From the NCBI GenBank assembly GCA_947259505.1, contig CAMYLT010000002.1:62001-126000 (forward strand): 64,000 nucleotides of DNA. Direction: 5' to 3'. This document shows, in pieces, positions 52,139 to 61,752 of this stretch. Position 1 is the first letter of the stretch, and each line of letters begins with the position of its first letter. A model generated the notes under the pieces. The model ran no database searches, was not told the origin of the DNA, and saw only the letters and a program-made list of their open reading frames with translations. Both the position numbers and the translations under genes were made by a program. Origin of the DNA: an uncultured Porticoccus sp. GTDB lineage: Bacteria > Pseudomonadota > Gammaproteobacteria > Pseudomonadales > Porticoccaceae.

Positions 52139-53461
52139 TTAAATGTAGTAATCGATACCCTGACTACCGGTGTACCACGTCACAACCCCTTCATTCGAAC
52201 CAGGCTCAACTTGACTCTCTCCGCCAGGTGCAGCAGCACCATTGACCGGACTTTGACCTGTTGAACCACCCTGTTGTTGGAGGTGTGATTGCCCCTGTGA
52301 ATGGGACTGTCCACCAGTATTATGGGAAACCTGTGTCTGCGCGAGCTGAAGACCACTCTGTTCCATTAGCTGTCGCAACCGCGGTATAGCCGCTTCTAGA
52401 GCATCTTTCGCCAGGCCGTTATCTACAGTAAAAAAAACACTCGCTTTATCACCGTCGGTACTGATTCTGATATCCAATTTACCCAAGTCGGGCGGGGTCA
52501 ATTGCAAGGTTGCCTGCTGGATGTTGGCATTTACCATGAGCGATACCCGTCCAGCCATTTCTCCAGTCCATGATGCTGAGCCCACGGTAGCAGTCAGTGT
52601 ATTGGAGCCACCATGAGGCGCCACAACCGGGGTGTCATTTTTCATAGATATATTCAGCCCGACCGATGTGGCTAACTGTTGTGCGAACTGGCTATTCGAC
52701 GTTAATTGAACAACCTTTCCATCAGATGAAAACGATACCTCGCCTCCCCGGCCCAATTGAAGTAATTCCTTTTGCTGAAGAAGGTAGTCATGATCAAATG
52801 AAAAGACGTCCTTGTCCGTTCCCAACAGGCCATCCTTAGCTGCATTCCCAATTGCACCCTCTTTAACCAGTGATTGTAGTGAGTTGGCTTCATTACCAAT
52901 TTTCTTTTCAGGGGCAGGTGTTATCAAAGGGGCAGCCTCATCACCGGGCAGTGACACTTGAGACTTCAGAACATCGGTTAAAGCTCGCCCAGGAGGAAAA
53001 GCCTCAGGAAACTTATCAGCCAAAGCCTGGTGTGAAGGAAAGTCTGGCTGGTGCATTGCAAGTGCCATGGCGGCAGCCTGATTCGGCTCTGGTGTATGAT
53101 TCGCTGCCAACTGAGCCGTTGGCGTAGACAAGGTTTCTTCTTCCGAAAGCGTGAACTCATCTTTGAGAAAAAAGTCTCCGTCAGCAGGCTCGTCAAGCGG
53201 CAACAGATTGCCACCTGGAGACCGCTCGTTGCCGATAGCGTCTTGTTGCTCAACGGCAGCATCTTCTGAATCAGAAAGATCCTGCCCCGTTCCAATCGTG
53301 TCTGCTTCCTGCGGTGAGGCAGATTCTGTCGCAGTTTGCTCCCCCAGAATACGCCCAAAAGTCTGTGTATCCTGGCTACCCCCTTTTTCTGAGGAACTTT
53401 TCACACCACTCTGGGAGGGGTTTTTTACAGGGACAATAGGCAAGCTATCTATTGAAGGCAT
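52139..53461 (-). CDS. fliK: Flagellar hook-length control protein FliK
   Basis: A 440-residue secreted ruler that measures the hook and triggers the FlhB switch. The N-terminal two thirds are low-complexity and polar; the C-terminal domain (about 295-385) contains MNANIQQATLQLTPPDLGKL-type sequence (here VNANIQQATLQLTPPDLGKL), RISTDGDKASVFFTV and LRQLMEQSGLQLAQTQV. The last 50 residues are Gln/Gly/Ser-rich. It has its own sigma-54 promoter and terminator, so it is transcribed separately between fliJ and fliL. Confidence 0.93.
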   Translation of the reverse strand: MPSIDSLPIVPVKNPSQSGVKSSSEKGGSQDTQTFGRILGEQTATESASPQEADTIGTGQDLSDSEDAAVEQQDAIGNERSPGGNLLPLDEPADGDFFLKDEFTLSEEETLSTPTAQLAANHTPEPNQAAAMALAMHQPDFPSHQALADKFPEAFPPGRALTDVLKSQVSLPGDEAAPLITPAPEKKIGNEANSLQSLVKEGAIGNAAKDGLLGTDKDVFSFDHDYLLQQKELLQLGRGGEVSFSSDGKVVQLTSNSQFAQQLATSVGLNISMKNDTPVVAPHGGSNTLTATVGSASWTGEMAGRVSLMVNANIQQATLQLTPPDLGKLDIRISTDGDKASVFFTVDNGLAKDALEAAIPRLRQLMEQSGLQLAQTQVSHNTGGQSHSQGQSHLQQQGGSTGQSPVNGAAAPGGESQVEPGSNEGVVTWYTGSQGIDYYI

Positions 53462-53499
53462 GTGCTGAGTACTTCCTGATGACCATTTACTGAGAAATC

Positions 53500-53516
53500 A
53501 GCAAGATATGTGCCAA
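53500..53516 (-). promoter_or_regulatory. Sigma-54 promoter of fliK
   Basis: Minus-strand TTGGCACATATCTTGCT is a near-perfect -24/-12 element (GGCAC-N5-TTGC). Transcription should start near 53490, about 29 bases before the fliK ATG, in the 62-base gap after fliJ. Confidence 0.9.
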
Positions 53517-53523
53517 GAAGAAT

Positions 53524-53970
53524 CTAAGAATTATCCCTAACTCTTTTTGCCAGTACTTTTTCATCTGCTTCCAGCTGCTCAGCACGCTCAAAAGCACATT
53601 GCCGTTCGTGCTCTCGCTTGTCCAACAACTGTCCCATGGCCGATTTGTGGACAGCCTGATCCTGCCAATGCTGCCTGGCGTCATCCACATGCAGCACAGC
53701 CTCACTGACAATACCTTGCTGTTGTTCGATAGCCTGATTCAGCTTGCCAAGGAACAATCGATAGTCCTGCAACTGTCTGGCAGGAATACTTTTTTCACTA
53801 TAGTTGCCCAGTCTTGTTTCATATTCCTGTTTGAACTGAAGCAACTGCTGAAGCTGGGCCTGCTGAGATTGAAGCGACTGTTGTTTTTCCTTGAATTGTC
53901 CGGCTGACTGACGCTCTCTGGAGTCCGCCAACAATGCTACTTTGTCCAGCTTATCGCTCGCCATGCTCAC
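53524..53970 (-). CDS. fliJ: Flagellar export chaperone/stalk protein FliJ
   Basis: A 148-residue, wholly helical coiled-coil protein (Gln/Glu/Arg-rich, for example QSLQSQQAQLQQLLQFKQEY) that sits in the FliI ring and links it to FlhA. It overlaps the fliI stop by four bases (ATGA). Sequence is poorly conserved in this family, so identification leans on position, length and coiled coil. Confidence 0.9.
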   Translation of the reverse strand: MSMASDKLDKVALLADSRERQSAGQFKEKQQSLQSQQAQLQQLLQFKQEYETRLGNYSEKSIPARQLQDYRLFLGKLNQAIEQQQGIVSEAVLHVDDARQHWQDQAVHKSAMGQLLDKREHERQCAFERAEQLEADEKVLAKRVRDNS

Positions 53971-55364
53971 CTGCCTTTAAGGGGGCGTTGACCGAGTTCA
54001 ACCAAGGAGGAAAGAGCCCCCAAGCTCTGTTCCATGGTGATTTTTTCAGTCTCTGTCTGCTTAATAAATTCACGAATCAGCGGGGCCGCGGCGACAGCTT
54101 TATCAATTTGCTCATCCGTACCTCGCTGGTACGCGCCAATATTGATTAAATCTCTGTTGCTCTGATACACGGCATATAAAGCTTTTATCTGCCGAGCCAA
54201 TATGAGCTGTTCCCCAGGGACAATATTCACCATTGAGCGACTGATGGAGCGATCAATATCAATCGCCGGAAACAAGCCAGAATCGGCTACATCCCGGGAC
54301 AGAACTATATGTCCGTCCAGTATTGCCCTTGATGCATCGGCTACTGGATCATTGTGATCATCTCCCTCCACCAACACCGTATACACGGCGGTGATTGACC
54401 CCTGCTGACTGTTGCCAGCACGCTCGACCAGCGTGGGAAGCAGGGAGAATACCGAAGGAGGATAACCTTTGGACACCGGCGGCTCTCCGATCGCCAAACC
54501 TATTTCCCGCTGTGCCTGCGCAAAACGTGTAAGGGAATCCATCAACAGCAATACATTTTTACCACGACTCCGGAAATACTCAGCAATGGCAGTAGCACGC
54601 CAGGCACCATGGACTCTCATCAGCGGGGCATCATCTGCGGGAGTCGCGACAACAATCGCTTTTTTCATACCCTCACTGCCGAGAGTATCTTCTACAAACT
54701 CGCGTACCTCTCGACCCCGCTCCCCCACTAGCGCTACCACAATGACATCTGCTTCTGTATGGCGTGTCATCATACCCAACAGGGTACTTTTACCCACTCC
54801 ACTACCGGCAAACAGGCCCAGTCTTTGCCCCTTACCTATGGTCAATAAGGCATTAACTGAACGAACGCCTACATCAAGGGGCTCTCGAATGGGGGTGCGA
54901 TCAAGGGGGTTGATTGAAGTCCCTCGTAGCGCCACATGATGCAGACATTTCAATGGTGCTCCGCCATCCATTGGCTTCCCTGCACCATCAATCACGCGAC
55001 CCAGGAGTTGCTCATCCACCGCAACCATGCCACCACTTTCTACCGGCACTACCCTGGCACCCAATTTAATACCCTGCAGGTTTCCCTCTGGCATCAGGAG
55101 CAAACTGCCATCAGCAAACCCCACCACTTCGGCTTCTATACTGCTGCCATCCTCAGTAAGGATTCTGCAACGCCCCCCAATAGGAGCACGACAGCCTACC
55201 GCCTCCAGTTTCAGGCCGATCATGCGAACCAGCGTACCTTCTTCCTGTAACGGAACAGGCTGAATGGCAGCGGTCAACAAGCCCAATGATTCGGCAATTT
55301 TTTGATTTCGACTGGTGTGGAGTTTGTCCAGTATGTTCACAGGCAGCCCGGCAACCTCAGTCAT
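53967..55364 (-). CDS. fliI: Flagellum-specific ATPase FliI
   Basis: A 465-residue F1-beta-like ATPase powering export. Walker A GLFAGSGVGKSTLLGMM (near 175), Walker B VLLLMDSLTRFAQAQREIGL (near 255-275) and the PSVFSLLPTLVERAG segment near 290 are present. ATG 55364 lies eight bases inside the fliH end and gives MTEVAGLPVNIL; a further upstream ATG (55400) would lie deeper within fliH. Confidence 0.96.
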   Translation of the reverse strand: MTEVAGLPVNILDKLHTSRNQKIAESLGLLTAAIQPVPLQEEGTLVRMIGLKLEAVGCRAPIGGRCRILTEDGSSIEAEVVGFADGSLLLMPEGNLQGIKLGARVVPVESGGMVAVDEQLLGRVIDGAGKPMDGGAPLKCLHHVALRGTSINPLDRTPIREPLDVGVRSVNALLTIGKGQRLGLFAGSGVGKSTLLGMMTRHTEADVIVVALVGERGREVREFVEDTLGSEGMKKAIVVATPADDAPLMRVHGAWRATAIAEYFRSRGKNVLLLMDSLTRFAQAQREIGLAIGEPPVSKGYPPSVFSLLPTLVERAGNSQQGSITAVYTVLVEGDDHNDPVADASRAILDGHIVLSRDVADSGLFPAIDIDRSISRSMVNIVPGEQLILARQIKALYAVYQSNRDLINIGAYQRGTDEQIDKAVAAAPLIREFIKQTETEKITMEQSLGALSSLVELGQRPLKGR

Positions 55365-55953
55365 CAAGCTGTTGTTCACATGTGTCAGACAGAACAGCAA
55401 ACACCTCTTCTATCTGTCGCTCTACCGAGCCATCCACAAATGAAACAGGGGTTTTAATCCGGCACCCTCCTGGCAACATGTCCGGATCATCCGTCAATTT
55501 GTAACGGGTAGTTTCTGAAAGGTCACGGCAAAACTCTGTCAGCAAGGATCGATCTGCCGGATTGAGGAAAACCTCAACCTCCCCCTGTACAGATGACAGA
55601 GTAGCCACGGCCTCCGTCATGACGTCTTCGACCACTGCCGAGTCAATGGTTAACTCTCTACGGACAATTTGACGTGCCGCAGCCATGGCGATTTTAACCA
55701 ACTCCTGAGTGACCACCTGATCAACACACTGAAAAGGCTTCGTCAGCTCAAGAAGTATTGATTCTATCTGCCGTGCGAGATTTTCAGCTTCAGCCCGGCC
55801 AGCTTCCAGACCTTGCCATTTGCCCATGTTAAAACCCCGCTCCTGGGCCTGCGCTTCCATTTCAACGGGGTCAACGGCTTGCGGCGGAGGGGCTGATTCA
55901 AAAAAAGGCGCCTGCCAACGTTCAACAGAGGAACTGGAATCAGACAAAATCAC
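55357..55953 (-). CDS. fliH: Flagellar assembly protein FliH
   Basis: It binds and regulates the FliI ATPase. The product is about 198 residues, with an N-terminal disordered part, a Gly-poor helical middle (ARAEAENLARQIESILLELT) and a C-terminal domain (about 100-195, QIVRRELTIDSAVVEDVMTE) typical of FliH. The start is uncertain: GTG 55953 or TTG 55947 lie in the overlap with fliG near GGAGG; ATG codons at 55989/55992 would overlap fliG by about 50 bases. Confidence 0.9.
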   Translation of the reverse strand: MILSDSSSSVERWQAPFFESAPPPQAVDPVEMEAQAQERGFNMGKWQGLEAGRAEAENLARQIESILLELTKPFQCVDQVVTQELVKIAMAAARQIVRRELTIDSAVVEDVMTEAVATLSSVQGEVEVFLNPADRSLLTEFCRDLSETTRYKLTDDPDMLPGGCRIKTPVSFVDGSVERQIEEVFAVLSDTCEQQLDD

Positions 55954-56944
55954 CTCCACCACCCTTACTGAAGAAAATTTCTCCCTCATCAATCAGGCCC
56001 GTCACGATAGTCAGAATTTCTTTTTGAGCCGCTTCAACATCAGCCAGTTTGACAGGGCCTTTTGCTTCAAGATCTTCTCTCAGCATATCAGCAGCCCGGG
56101 AAGACATATTCTTGAAAAATTTCTCCTTGACCCTGTCGTCGACCCCTTTCAAAGCAATGACCAGATTGTCGACAGAAATTTCCCTTATCAAGCGCTGCAT
56201 ACCGCGGTCATCGAGATCCAGAAGATTGTCAAAGACAAACATCAACTCATGGATTTTTTCTCCCAACTCGCCGTCAACCTCTTTAATCGAAGCCATCAAC
56301 TCCGCTTCTATATCCGAGTCAAGATTATTGAGAATCGCTGCGGCTGTCGTCATTCCATTTAAAGCAGAAGGAGGCAGCTTCTGGGCACTGCCGAGCTGTT
56401 TTTCCAGCACCTGATCCAGTTCTTGCAGGGCAATGGGGTCTACTGCATCCAGCTTGGCGATGCGCAACATAATTTCTGTGGTCATATCCTTTGGCAACAA
56501 GGCGAGTACCTGTGCGGCATGGTCTCCATCAAGAGAAGCCAACACAATGGCAATGATTTGAGGGTGTTCATGCTTAATGACCCCCGCCACCGCCCGCGCA
56601 TCCATCCACTTTAGGGACTCCATACCTTTTGGGTCGCCATTCCCTTCTATTTTACTCAGCATACTGCGCGCTTTGGTTTCCCCGAGCGCCTGCACCATTA
56701 CCCGGCGGGTAAAATCACCGGCACCTAGGCTGAGAGGATTGACGGTAGAAACTTTTGTTGTGAATTCGTGCACGACCTGAGCAATTTGCTGGTCGCTCAC
56801 ATTAGACAGTGACGCCATGGCCTGGCCAACTGCCTGCACTTCTTTGGGCGACATTTGTTTCATGATGGAAGCAGCGCCTTCTTCTCCAAGTCCCAGAAGA
56901 AAAACTGCCGCACGCTGGGCTCCAGACAATTCAGCTTCAGCCAT
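55940..56944 (-). CDS. fliG: Flagellar motor-switch protein FliG
   Basis: A 334-residue rotor protein that touches the stator. The N-terminal domain (LSGAQRAAVFLLGLGEEGAA, residues 6-25) binds FliF; the middle domain includes HEHPQIIAIVLASLDGDHAA-type EHPQ motif near 125; the C-terminal torque helix carries charged residues (MQRLIREISVDNLVIALKGV, DDRVKEKFFKNMSSRAADML). ATG 56944 lies eight bases inside fliF. Confidence 0.97.
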   Translation of the reverse strand: MAEAELSGAQRAAVFLLGLGEEGAASIMKQMSPKEVQAVGQAMASLSNVSDQQIAQVVHEFTTKVSTVNPLSLGAGDFTRRVMVQALGETKARSMLSKIEGNGDPKGMESLKWMDARAVAGVIKHEHPQIIAIVLASLDGDHAAQVLALLPKDMTTEIMLRIAKLDAVDPIALQELDQVLEKQLGSAQKLPPSALNGMTTAAAILNNLDSDIEAELMASIKEVDGELGEKIHELMFVFDNLLDLDDRGMQRLIREISVDNLVIALKGVDDRVKEKFFKNMSSRAADMLREDLEAKGPVKLADVEAAQKEILTIVTGLIDEGEIFFSKGGGGDFV

Positions 56945-58586
56945 CTGCAGACACCCAATTTCGGACAACATGCGCTACGCGCTGTGGCTCACCTTCAGCC
57001 ATGGTGCGCGCCATTTGCAATTGCTGCTGATAGGAGGGAGCGCCTCCCGGCAAACCCAGCTGTTGCTGACTTCCCAGCGTCACCTGATCATCAGCCAGCG
57101 CCATATCGCCACCTGCACCGGGATAAGCTGTGCCCATTGAGTTTGGGCCACCAAGCGACTGGGGCATACCGGGCGGCGGCGCCGACGATGCCTGCATTAA
57201 CGGTTTCAGGACAGTAAAGATAACCAGAATCAACGCGATACCCGCGAGCACAAACTTGGCCAACCGCCAGATCCACTCCTGCTCCATCAAAGAGGGTTCA
57301 GGTAAATCTTCAAGCTCGGGCGGGGCAATAAAAGAGGCATTGATGACGTTAACGCTATCACCCCGCTCTTCATCAAAACCGACTGCGTCTTTTACCAGGC
57401 TGGTCACTTCGGCGAGACGCGCTTCTCCGAGGGCAGAGCGCTCAACCTGACCGTCACCATTGATCATGTCCTGATAGTCCACCACTACTGCTACAGAAAG
57501 CTTACGCAGACTTCCCGGAACTTCGCGTATATGACTAATGGTTTTATCCAGTTCATAGTTACGAATTTCCCGTTTACTGGAGCGACCGTTTGAAGAGCGT
57601 TCTTCTGCATCCTGAGGGTTATCAGTGATCTGTGTCTCCGGGGGCGGCTGTGTCGCCAAAGCTCCCGGGATGCCACTTGCCGATTCACCCTGGGACATCT
57701 CTTCCACGAGTTGTTCACTGCGCACCTTGGTCTCTGGCGCATAGTTTTCACTGGTTTTTTCTACCAGCGTAAAATCAACATCTGCTGCCACCTGCGCCCT
57801 TACAGCGCCCACCCCTAAAATAGGCGTCAGAATTTCGGTAATGCGATCCACATAGCTCTGCTCCAACTTCCGGGTAAAGCGGAACTGCTCAGAGGTTTGA
57901 GCAAAACCATCTTCCTGCCCCTGAGAGGAAAGCAATTTACCCTGATTATCCACCACCGACACTTGATCTGCCTCAAGACCGGGCACACTGGAAGCCACCA
58001 GATTCACCACCCCAGCCAACTGCCGCTCTGTCAGTTCACGGCCGGCATACAAGCTCAGCAATACAGACGCGGCTGGCTTGTCGCGCTTGCGCACAAAAGC
58101 GGATTGTTTCGGCAGGGCCAGATGTACTCTGGCAGCCCTAACACTGTCCAGTGACGCAATTGAACGGGACAGCTCCTGTTCCAATGCCCGGTCATAACGG
58201 GCTTTTTCGATAAAGCTGCTAACACCCATTTCTTGTTCTTTGTAGAGCACATCAAAGCCATTGCCATCTGTCGCAGGTATGCCGTCACTTGCTAATTGGA
58301 GTCGCGTCTCATGCAGTTTGTCCGCAGGCACACTGACCAAACCTGTGCGATGATCCACTTTATAGCGGATACCTTTGTCCTGAAGAGAGCGCACCACCTC
58401 ACTGGTTGCGGCAGGTGACATTTCCCCAAACAGCGCCATGTAATCTGGCGCCATAGACCACTGAACCAAACCGATACCCAATGCAATGCTGGCCGCCAGC
58501 CCGACTAGCAAACCCAATTGGCGAGTGACTGGTTGTCTGCTGAGGCTGTTAAAACGCCTGACAAGATTAGAGGGATCTAATGCCAT
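56937..58586 (-). CDS. fliF: Flagellar MS-ring protein FliF
   Basis: A 549-residue inner-membrane ring protein with two helices (about 22-44 and 440-460) and the large periplasmic ring-building region between (YKVDHRTGLVSVPADKLHET, ARVHLALPKQSAFVR). The C-terminal tail (VAHVVRNWVSADG) fits the FliG-binding end. A gap of 140 bases separates it from fliE; no clear promoter was found there. Confidence 0.96.
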   Translation of the reverse strand: MALDPSNLVRRFNSLSRQPVTRQLGLLVGLAASIALGIGLVQWSMAPDYMALFGEMSPAATSEVVRSLQDKGIRYKVDHRTGLVSVPADKLHETRLQLASDGIPATDGNGFDVLYKEQEMGVSSFIEKARYDRALEQELSRSIASLDSVRAARVHLALPKQSAFVRKRDKPAASVLLSLYAGRELTERQLAGVVNLVASSVPGLEADQVSVVDNQGKLLSSQGQEDGFAQTSEQFRFTRKLEQSYVDRITEILTPILGVGAVRAQVAADVDFTLVEKTSENYAPETKVRSEQLVEEMSQGESASGIPGALATQPPPETQITDNPQDAEERSSNGRSSKREIRNYELDKTISHIREVPGSLRKLSVAVVVDYQDMINGDGQVERSALGEARLAEVTSLVKDAVGFDEERGDSVNVINASFIAPPELEDLPEPSLMEQEWIWRLAKFVLAGIALILVIFTVLKPLMQASSAPPPGMPQSLGGPNSMGTAYPGAGGDMALADDQVTLGSQQQLGLPGGAPSYQQQLQMARTMAEGEPQRVAHVVRNWVSADG

Positions 58587-58726
58587 AGAATTTATTTACA
58601 CCCGATTTTCAATAACATACTTTCAACGACCATCTCGCAGATATACGTGGTACAACAAAATTTCCTGCTCTCAACATCCAGTCCTACCCACGACCCAATA
58701 CCTTACCGGCGAGCACAGGTCATACA

Positions 58727-59050
58727 TCAAACCTGCATATTCATAATTTCCTGATAGGCACTCAGGAGTTTGTTTCTAACTTGGGTGACAGCCTGGAATG
58801 ACAAGCTGGCCTTTTGCAGTGCAACCATCACATCCGGCAGTGCGACATCAGTATCACCGGATTCAAATGCATCACTGAGCGCCCTGGCCTGTAACTGCGC
58901 CGAATTGACCTCTTCTATAGATTCTTTCATCAAAGTGCCAAAATCCTGACCTGCAACCTTTTCTACTCCACCCTCGTTGATACGGGTACCAGCGGCAGAG
59001 GCCATGACTCTCATCTGTGCCAAAACCTGGTTAATATCCATGTCGCTCAT
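58727..59050 (-). CDS. fliE: Flagellar hook-basal-body protein FliE
   Basis: A 107-residue protein joining MS ring and rod; the C-terminal segment LPDVMVALQKASLSFQAVTQ, VRNKLLSAYQEIMNMQV is characteristic. ATG 59050 has AGGAG about ten bases upstream. It begins 33 bases after fleR. Confidence 0.96.
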   Translation of the reverse strand: MSDMDINQVLAQMRVMASAAGTRINEGGVEKVAGQDFGTLMKESIEEVNSAQLQARALSDAFESGDTDVALPDVMVALQKASLSFQAVTQVRNKLLSAYQEIMNMQV

Positions 59051-59083
59051 TATTCTGCTCCTATCAACTTAACGCCTAACAGC

Positions 59084-60424
59084 CTAAGAGATTGCTGGGA
59101 TGGCTACGCCCTGCTCTTTTAATCGAGCCAATTTGTACCTCAGTGTGCGCGGACTGATACCCAACTGTTCCGCGGCATCCTTTCTGCAACCATTGACGGA
59201 TTTCAGTGCATCCACAATCAGCTGTTTTTCCCTGGCCCGGAGGTCTCCATCAAGCAGTGGACGATCCTCTTTTTCCTCTAGGGACACACGTGGTTCGATC
59301 GCCAAACTGTCCTCAAAATGAATGTCCGCGACAGTAATCTGACAACCTGCGGCCAAAATTGCCGCCCGCTGAATGCAATTTTCCAGCTCGCGTACATTGC
59401 CACTCCAATGGTGGTTTAACAGACGCCCCTCAGCTTCTTTACTGAAATCTACAATCTGCCCCCCCGAATGGCGTTCTAATAGGGTTCGAGCCAAGGGCAC
59501 AATGTCTCCACGACGCTGTCGCAAGGGTGGCAGATGAATGGGGAACACATTGAGGCGGTAATACAGATCTTCCCGGAAACGACCTGAGGCCACCTCCTCT
59601 CGCAAGTTGCGGTTGGTCGTCGCCAGGACTCTCACGTCCAAGGAAATAAGGGTATTGCCTCCCAAACGCTCAACTTCTTTCTCTTGCAGAACACGCAGTA
59701 GTTTGGCCTGAAGACCAAGATCCATTTCTGAAATTTCGTCCAGTAATAAAGTGCCGTTATTGGCCTGTTCAAACTTGCCAGCCCTGGACTGATAGGCACC
59801 GGTGTAAGCACCTTTCTCATAACCGAACAACATGGATTCCAACATAGTCTCCGGAATCGCCGCGCAATTAATCGCCACAAAGGGCTGTTCGGCCCTGGGA
59901 GAATGATGGTGGATGTAACGGGCTATCACTTCTTTCCCCGTACCCGATTCTCCACTTATCAAGACAGTGGCTTGGGTTGCAGACACTCGTCTTGCCAGCT
60001 CACACAGCTGGTGTGTTTTAGGGTCCACGGCAACCATGCCATCCGTTTCTATTAGCGTACGACTGGTCAACCTGCTGACCATCTCCAATAATACCTCTGC
60101 CTCAAAGGGTTTAATCAGATAGTCTGCTGCACCTTCTCGCATTGCCTTCACTGCATTCTCAATACTGCCGTGAGCAGTAACGAGCACAAACGGAAGCTCT
60201 GGATGAATGGACTTCATTTCACGCAACAAAGTATGGCCATCCATCATATCCATCTGCACATCGCTGATGACAAGATCGACCTTGTGTTCTGCTAATTGCT
60301 GCAATGCATCAACGCCATTTATGGCGGGAACCGGCTGATACCCCCCATAAAGAACGGTGTCACACATGGCTTCACGGAGCACATCATCGTCCTCTACAAC
60401 CAAAACTCTGGCTGGGCTATTCAT
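59084..60424 (-). CDS. fleR: Sigma-54-dependent flagellar response regulator FleR
   Basis: A 446-residue NtrC-type regulator: receiver domain with phospho-acceptor D55, AAA+ domain with Walker [14 protein letters not shown], a GAYTGA loop (normally GAFTGA) contacting sigma-54, and a FIS-type DNA-binding end (RKDAAEQLGISPRTLRYKLA). It drives class III flagellar genes. ATG 60424 overlaps the fleS stop by eight bases and has AAGGGGAAG upstream. Confidence 0.95.
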   Translation of the reverse strand: MNSPARVLVVEDDDVLREAMCDTVLYGGYQPVPAINGVDALQQLAEHKVDLVISDVQMDMMDGHTLLREMKSIHPELPFVLVTAHGSIENAVKAMREGAADYLIKPFEAEVLLEMVSRLTSRTLIETDGMVAVDPKTHQLCELARRVSATQATVLISGESGTGKEVIARYIHHHSPRAEQPFVAINCAAIPETMLESMLFGYEKGAYTGAYQSRAGKFEQANNGTLLLDEISEMDLGLQAKLLRVLQEKEVERLGGNTLISLDVRVLATTNRNLREEVASGRFREDLYYRLNVFPIHLPPLRQRRGDIVPLARTLLERHSGGQIVDFSKEAEGRLLNHHWSGNVRELENCIQRAAILAAGCQITVADIHFEDSLAIEPRVSLEEKEDRPLLDGDLRAREKQLIVDALKSVNGCRKDAAEQLGISPRTLRYKLARLKEQGVAIPAIS

Positions 60425-61634
60425 AGACAACTTCCCCTTGATTTGAGTCTGCAGTCGGACCTTCAACGAGTATCGTTGAAGGTGGCTCAATGGGGAGGTT
60501 GATAATAAACTCAGCACCACCCTCCTCACGATTGTTCACCGTAATTTCCCCGCCGTGTTTACTCACCGTCATAGCCACGACAGCCAGCCCAAGGCCTGTA
60601 CCCTGGGCACGGGTGGTGAAGAAAGGATCAAAAATACGTTCGATATAGTCCTCCGGGATACCTGGACCATTATCCCTGAATCTCATCTGCAACCAGGATG
60701 AGTTAAGCGCACCCACCCATAATTCCAGCACAACGACTCCATTCGATACCTGGAGTGAATTCATCGCCAAATTACTGAGTGCCCCGGCTAACTCATCCAC
60801 ATCGCCCAATAGACGAAGGCTGTCATCAACAGGGGTCAATTTTAAGGTTGCCCGGTGCTTTTCCAGCGTGGGAGAAACGATCGCTTCGAACTCTGCCAAG
60901 ACTTGATTGAGACATATCACGTCGGAAACAGGTGTCTCGCCCCGTACAAAACTGAGCATGCTATCCACCAAATTTCCCATGTGATTGAGCCGCTCCGTGA
61001 CCTTGGAGGCGATTTTCTGACGCTGACCTACCGGAAGATTTTCCCTAGCCAGTTGAGCCAAATAGAGCGTCGTGGCACTCAGAGGGGTACGGATCTGGTG
61101 CGCCAATCTGGCGGCCATTTCACCTAGGGCGGTGAGCCGTTTTTTTCGGCCCAGCTGTTCCTGTAAATGATGAATTTCGGAAACATCCGTGATTAACACG
61201 ACATGTTCGCCAGAGTCGCCCAATAACCGGCTGACAACAGAAACCCTGCTACCATTAACTAGCTCCCATTCCCTCTGACTTTCTCCAGCCGACGGTGCCA
61301 CTCGGGCCTGAACATCCACCCATCGTTGATCAATTAAAGGCTCTCCGAGTAATTCGATAGCTTCTGGATTAACATCGCGAATAGTGTGTCGACTGTCCAG
61401 GAGCAGCACGCCACCCGGCAACGTAGCAAGAAGTGAAGCGAGCCTATTGGCCAAGCGCTCCTTTTCCGCCAACTCCCTCAAGCGGGCTGAGCGGGTCCGA
61501 GCAAGTTCCTGGGTTAAACCGGCAACCCTGCCTTCAAGATCTCTATAGGAAACATCCAGCTGATGGGATAGCTGATTGAATACCTCAAAAGCTTGCTCTA
61601 ACTGACTGGCTGACAGGGGGTCCGCCTGGCTCAT
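60417..61634 (-). CDS. fleS: Flagellar sensor kinase FleS
   Basis: A 405-residue cytoplasmic histidine kinase (no membrane segment) with a coiled coil and PAS-like domain (about 60-165), HisKA H-box AARLAHQIRTPLSATT near 190, N-box region LSNLAMNSLQVS and ATPase motifs DNGPGIP and GTGLGLAVV. It phosphorylates FleR. ATG 61634 is chosen because GAGGA lies eight bases upstream; an in-frame GTG (61661) has no ribosome site. A sigma-54 promoter precedes it. Confidence 0.94.
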   Translation of the reverse strand: MSQADPLSASQLEQAFEVFNQLSHQLDVSYRDLEGRVAGLTQELARTRSARLRELAEKERLANRLASLLATLPGGVLLLDSRHTIRDVNPEAIELLGEPLIDQRWVDVQARVAPSAGESQREWELVNGSRVSVVSRLLGDSGEHVVLITDVSEIHHLQEQLGRKKRLTALGEMAARLAHQIRTPLSATTLYLAQLARENLPVGQRQKIASKVTERLNHMGNLVDSMLSFVRGETPVSDVICLNQVLAEFEAIVSPTLEKHRATLKLTPVDDSLRLLGDVDELAGALSNLAMNSLQVSNGVVVLELWVGALNSSWLQMRFRDNGPGIPEDYIERIFDPFFTTRAQGTGLGLAVVAMTVSKHGGEITVNNREEGGAEFIINLPIEPPSTILVEGPTADSNQGEVVYE

Positions 61635-61684
61635 TGCACTATCCTCGGTGTCATTATCCACGGAAAAAGACTCTACGGAGGATT

Positions 61685-61701
61685 TAGCAACAATCGTGCC
61701 T
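61685..61701 (-). promoter_or_regulatory. Sigma-54 promoter of fleSR
   Basis: Minus-strand AGGCACGATTGTTGCTA matches the -24/-12 consensus (GGCACG-N4-TTGCT) at every key base. The start would be near 61675, about 41 bases before the fleS ATG, in the 118-base gap after fleQ, consistent with FleQ-driven fleSR in Pseudomonas. Confidence 0.93.
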
Positions 61702-61752
61702 AAAATTAACTATTTGATAATAAAGAGATATTTATTCCCAGATTCAAAAAAG

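Noticed and set aside
59236..59255. GG-N10-GC spaced sequence in fleR as sigma-54 promoter for fliE
   Set aside because: It lies deep in coding sequence 200 bases upstream and lacks the GGCAC and TTGC boxes.
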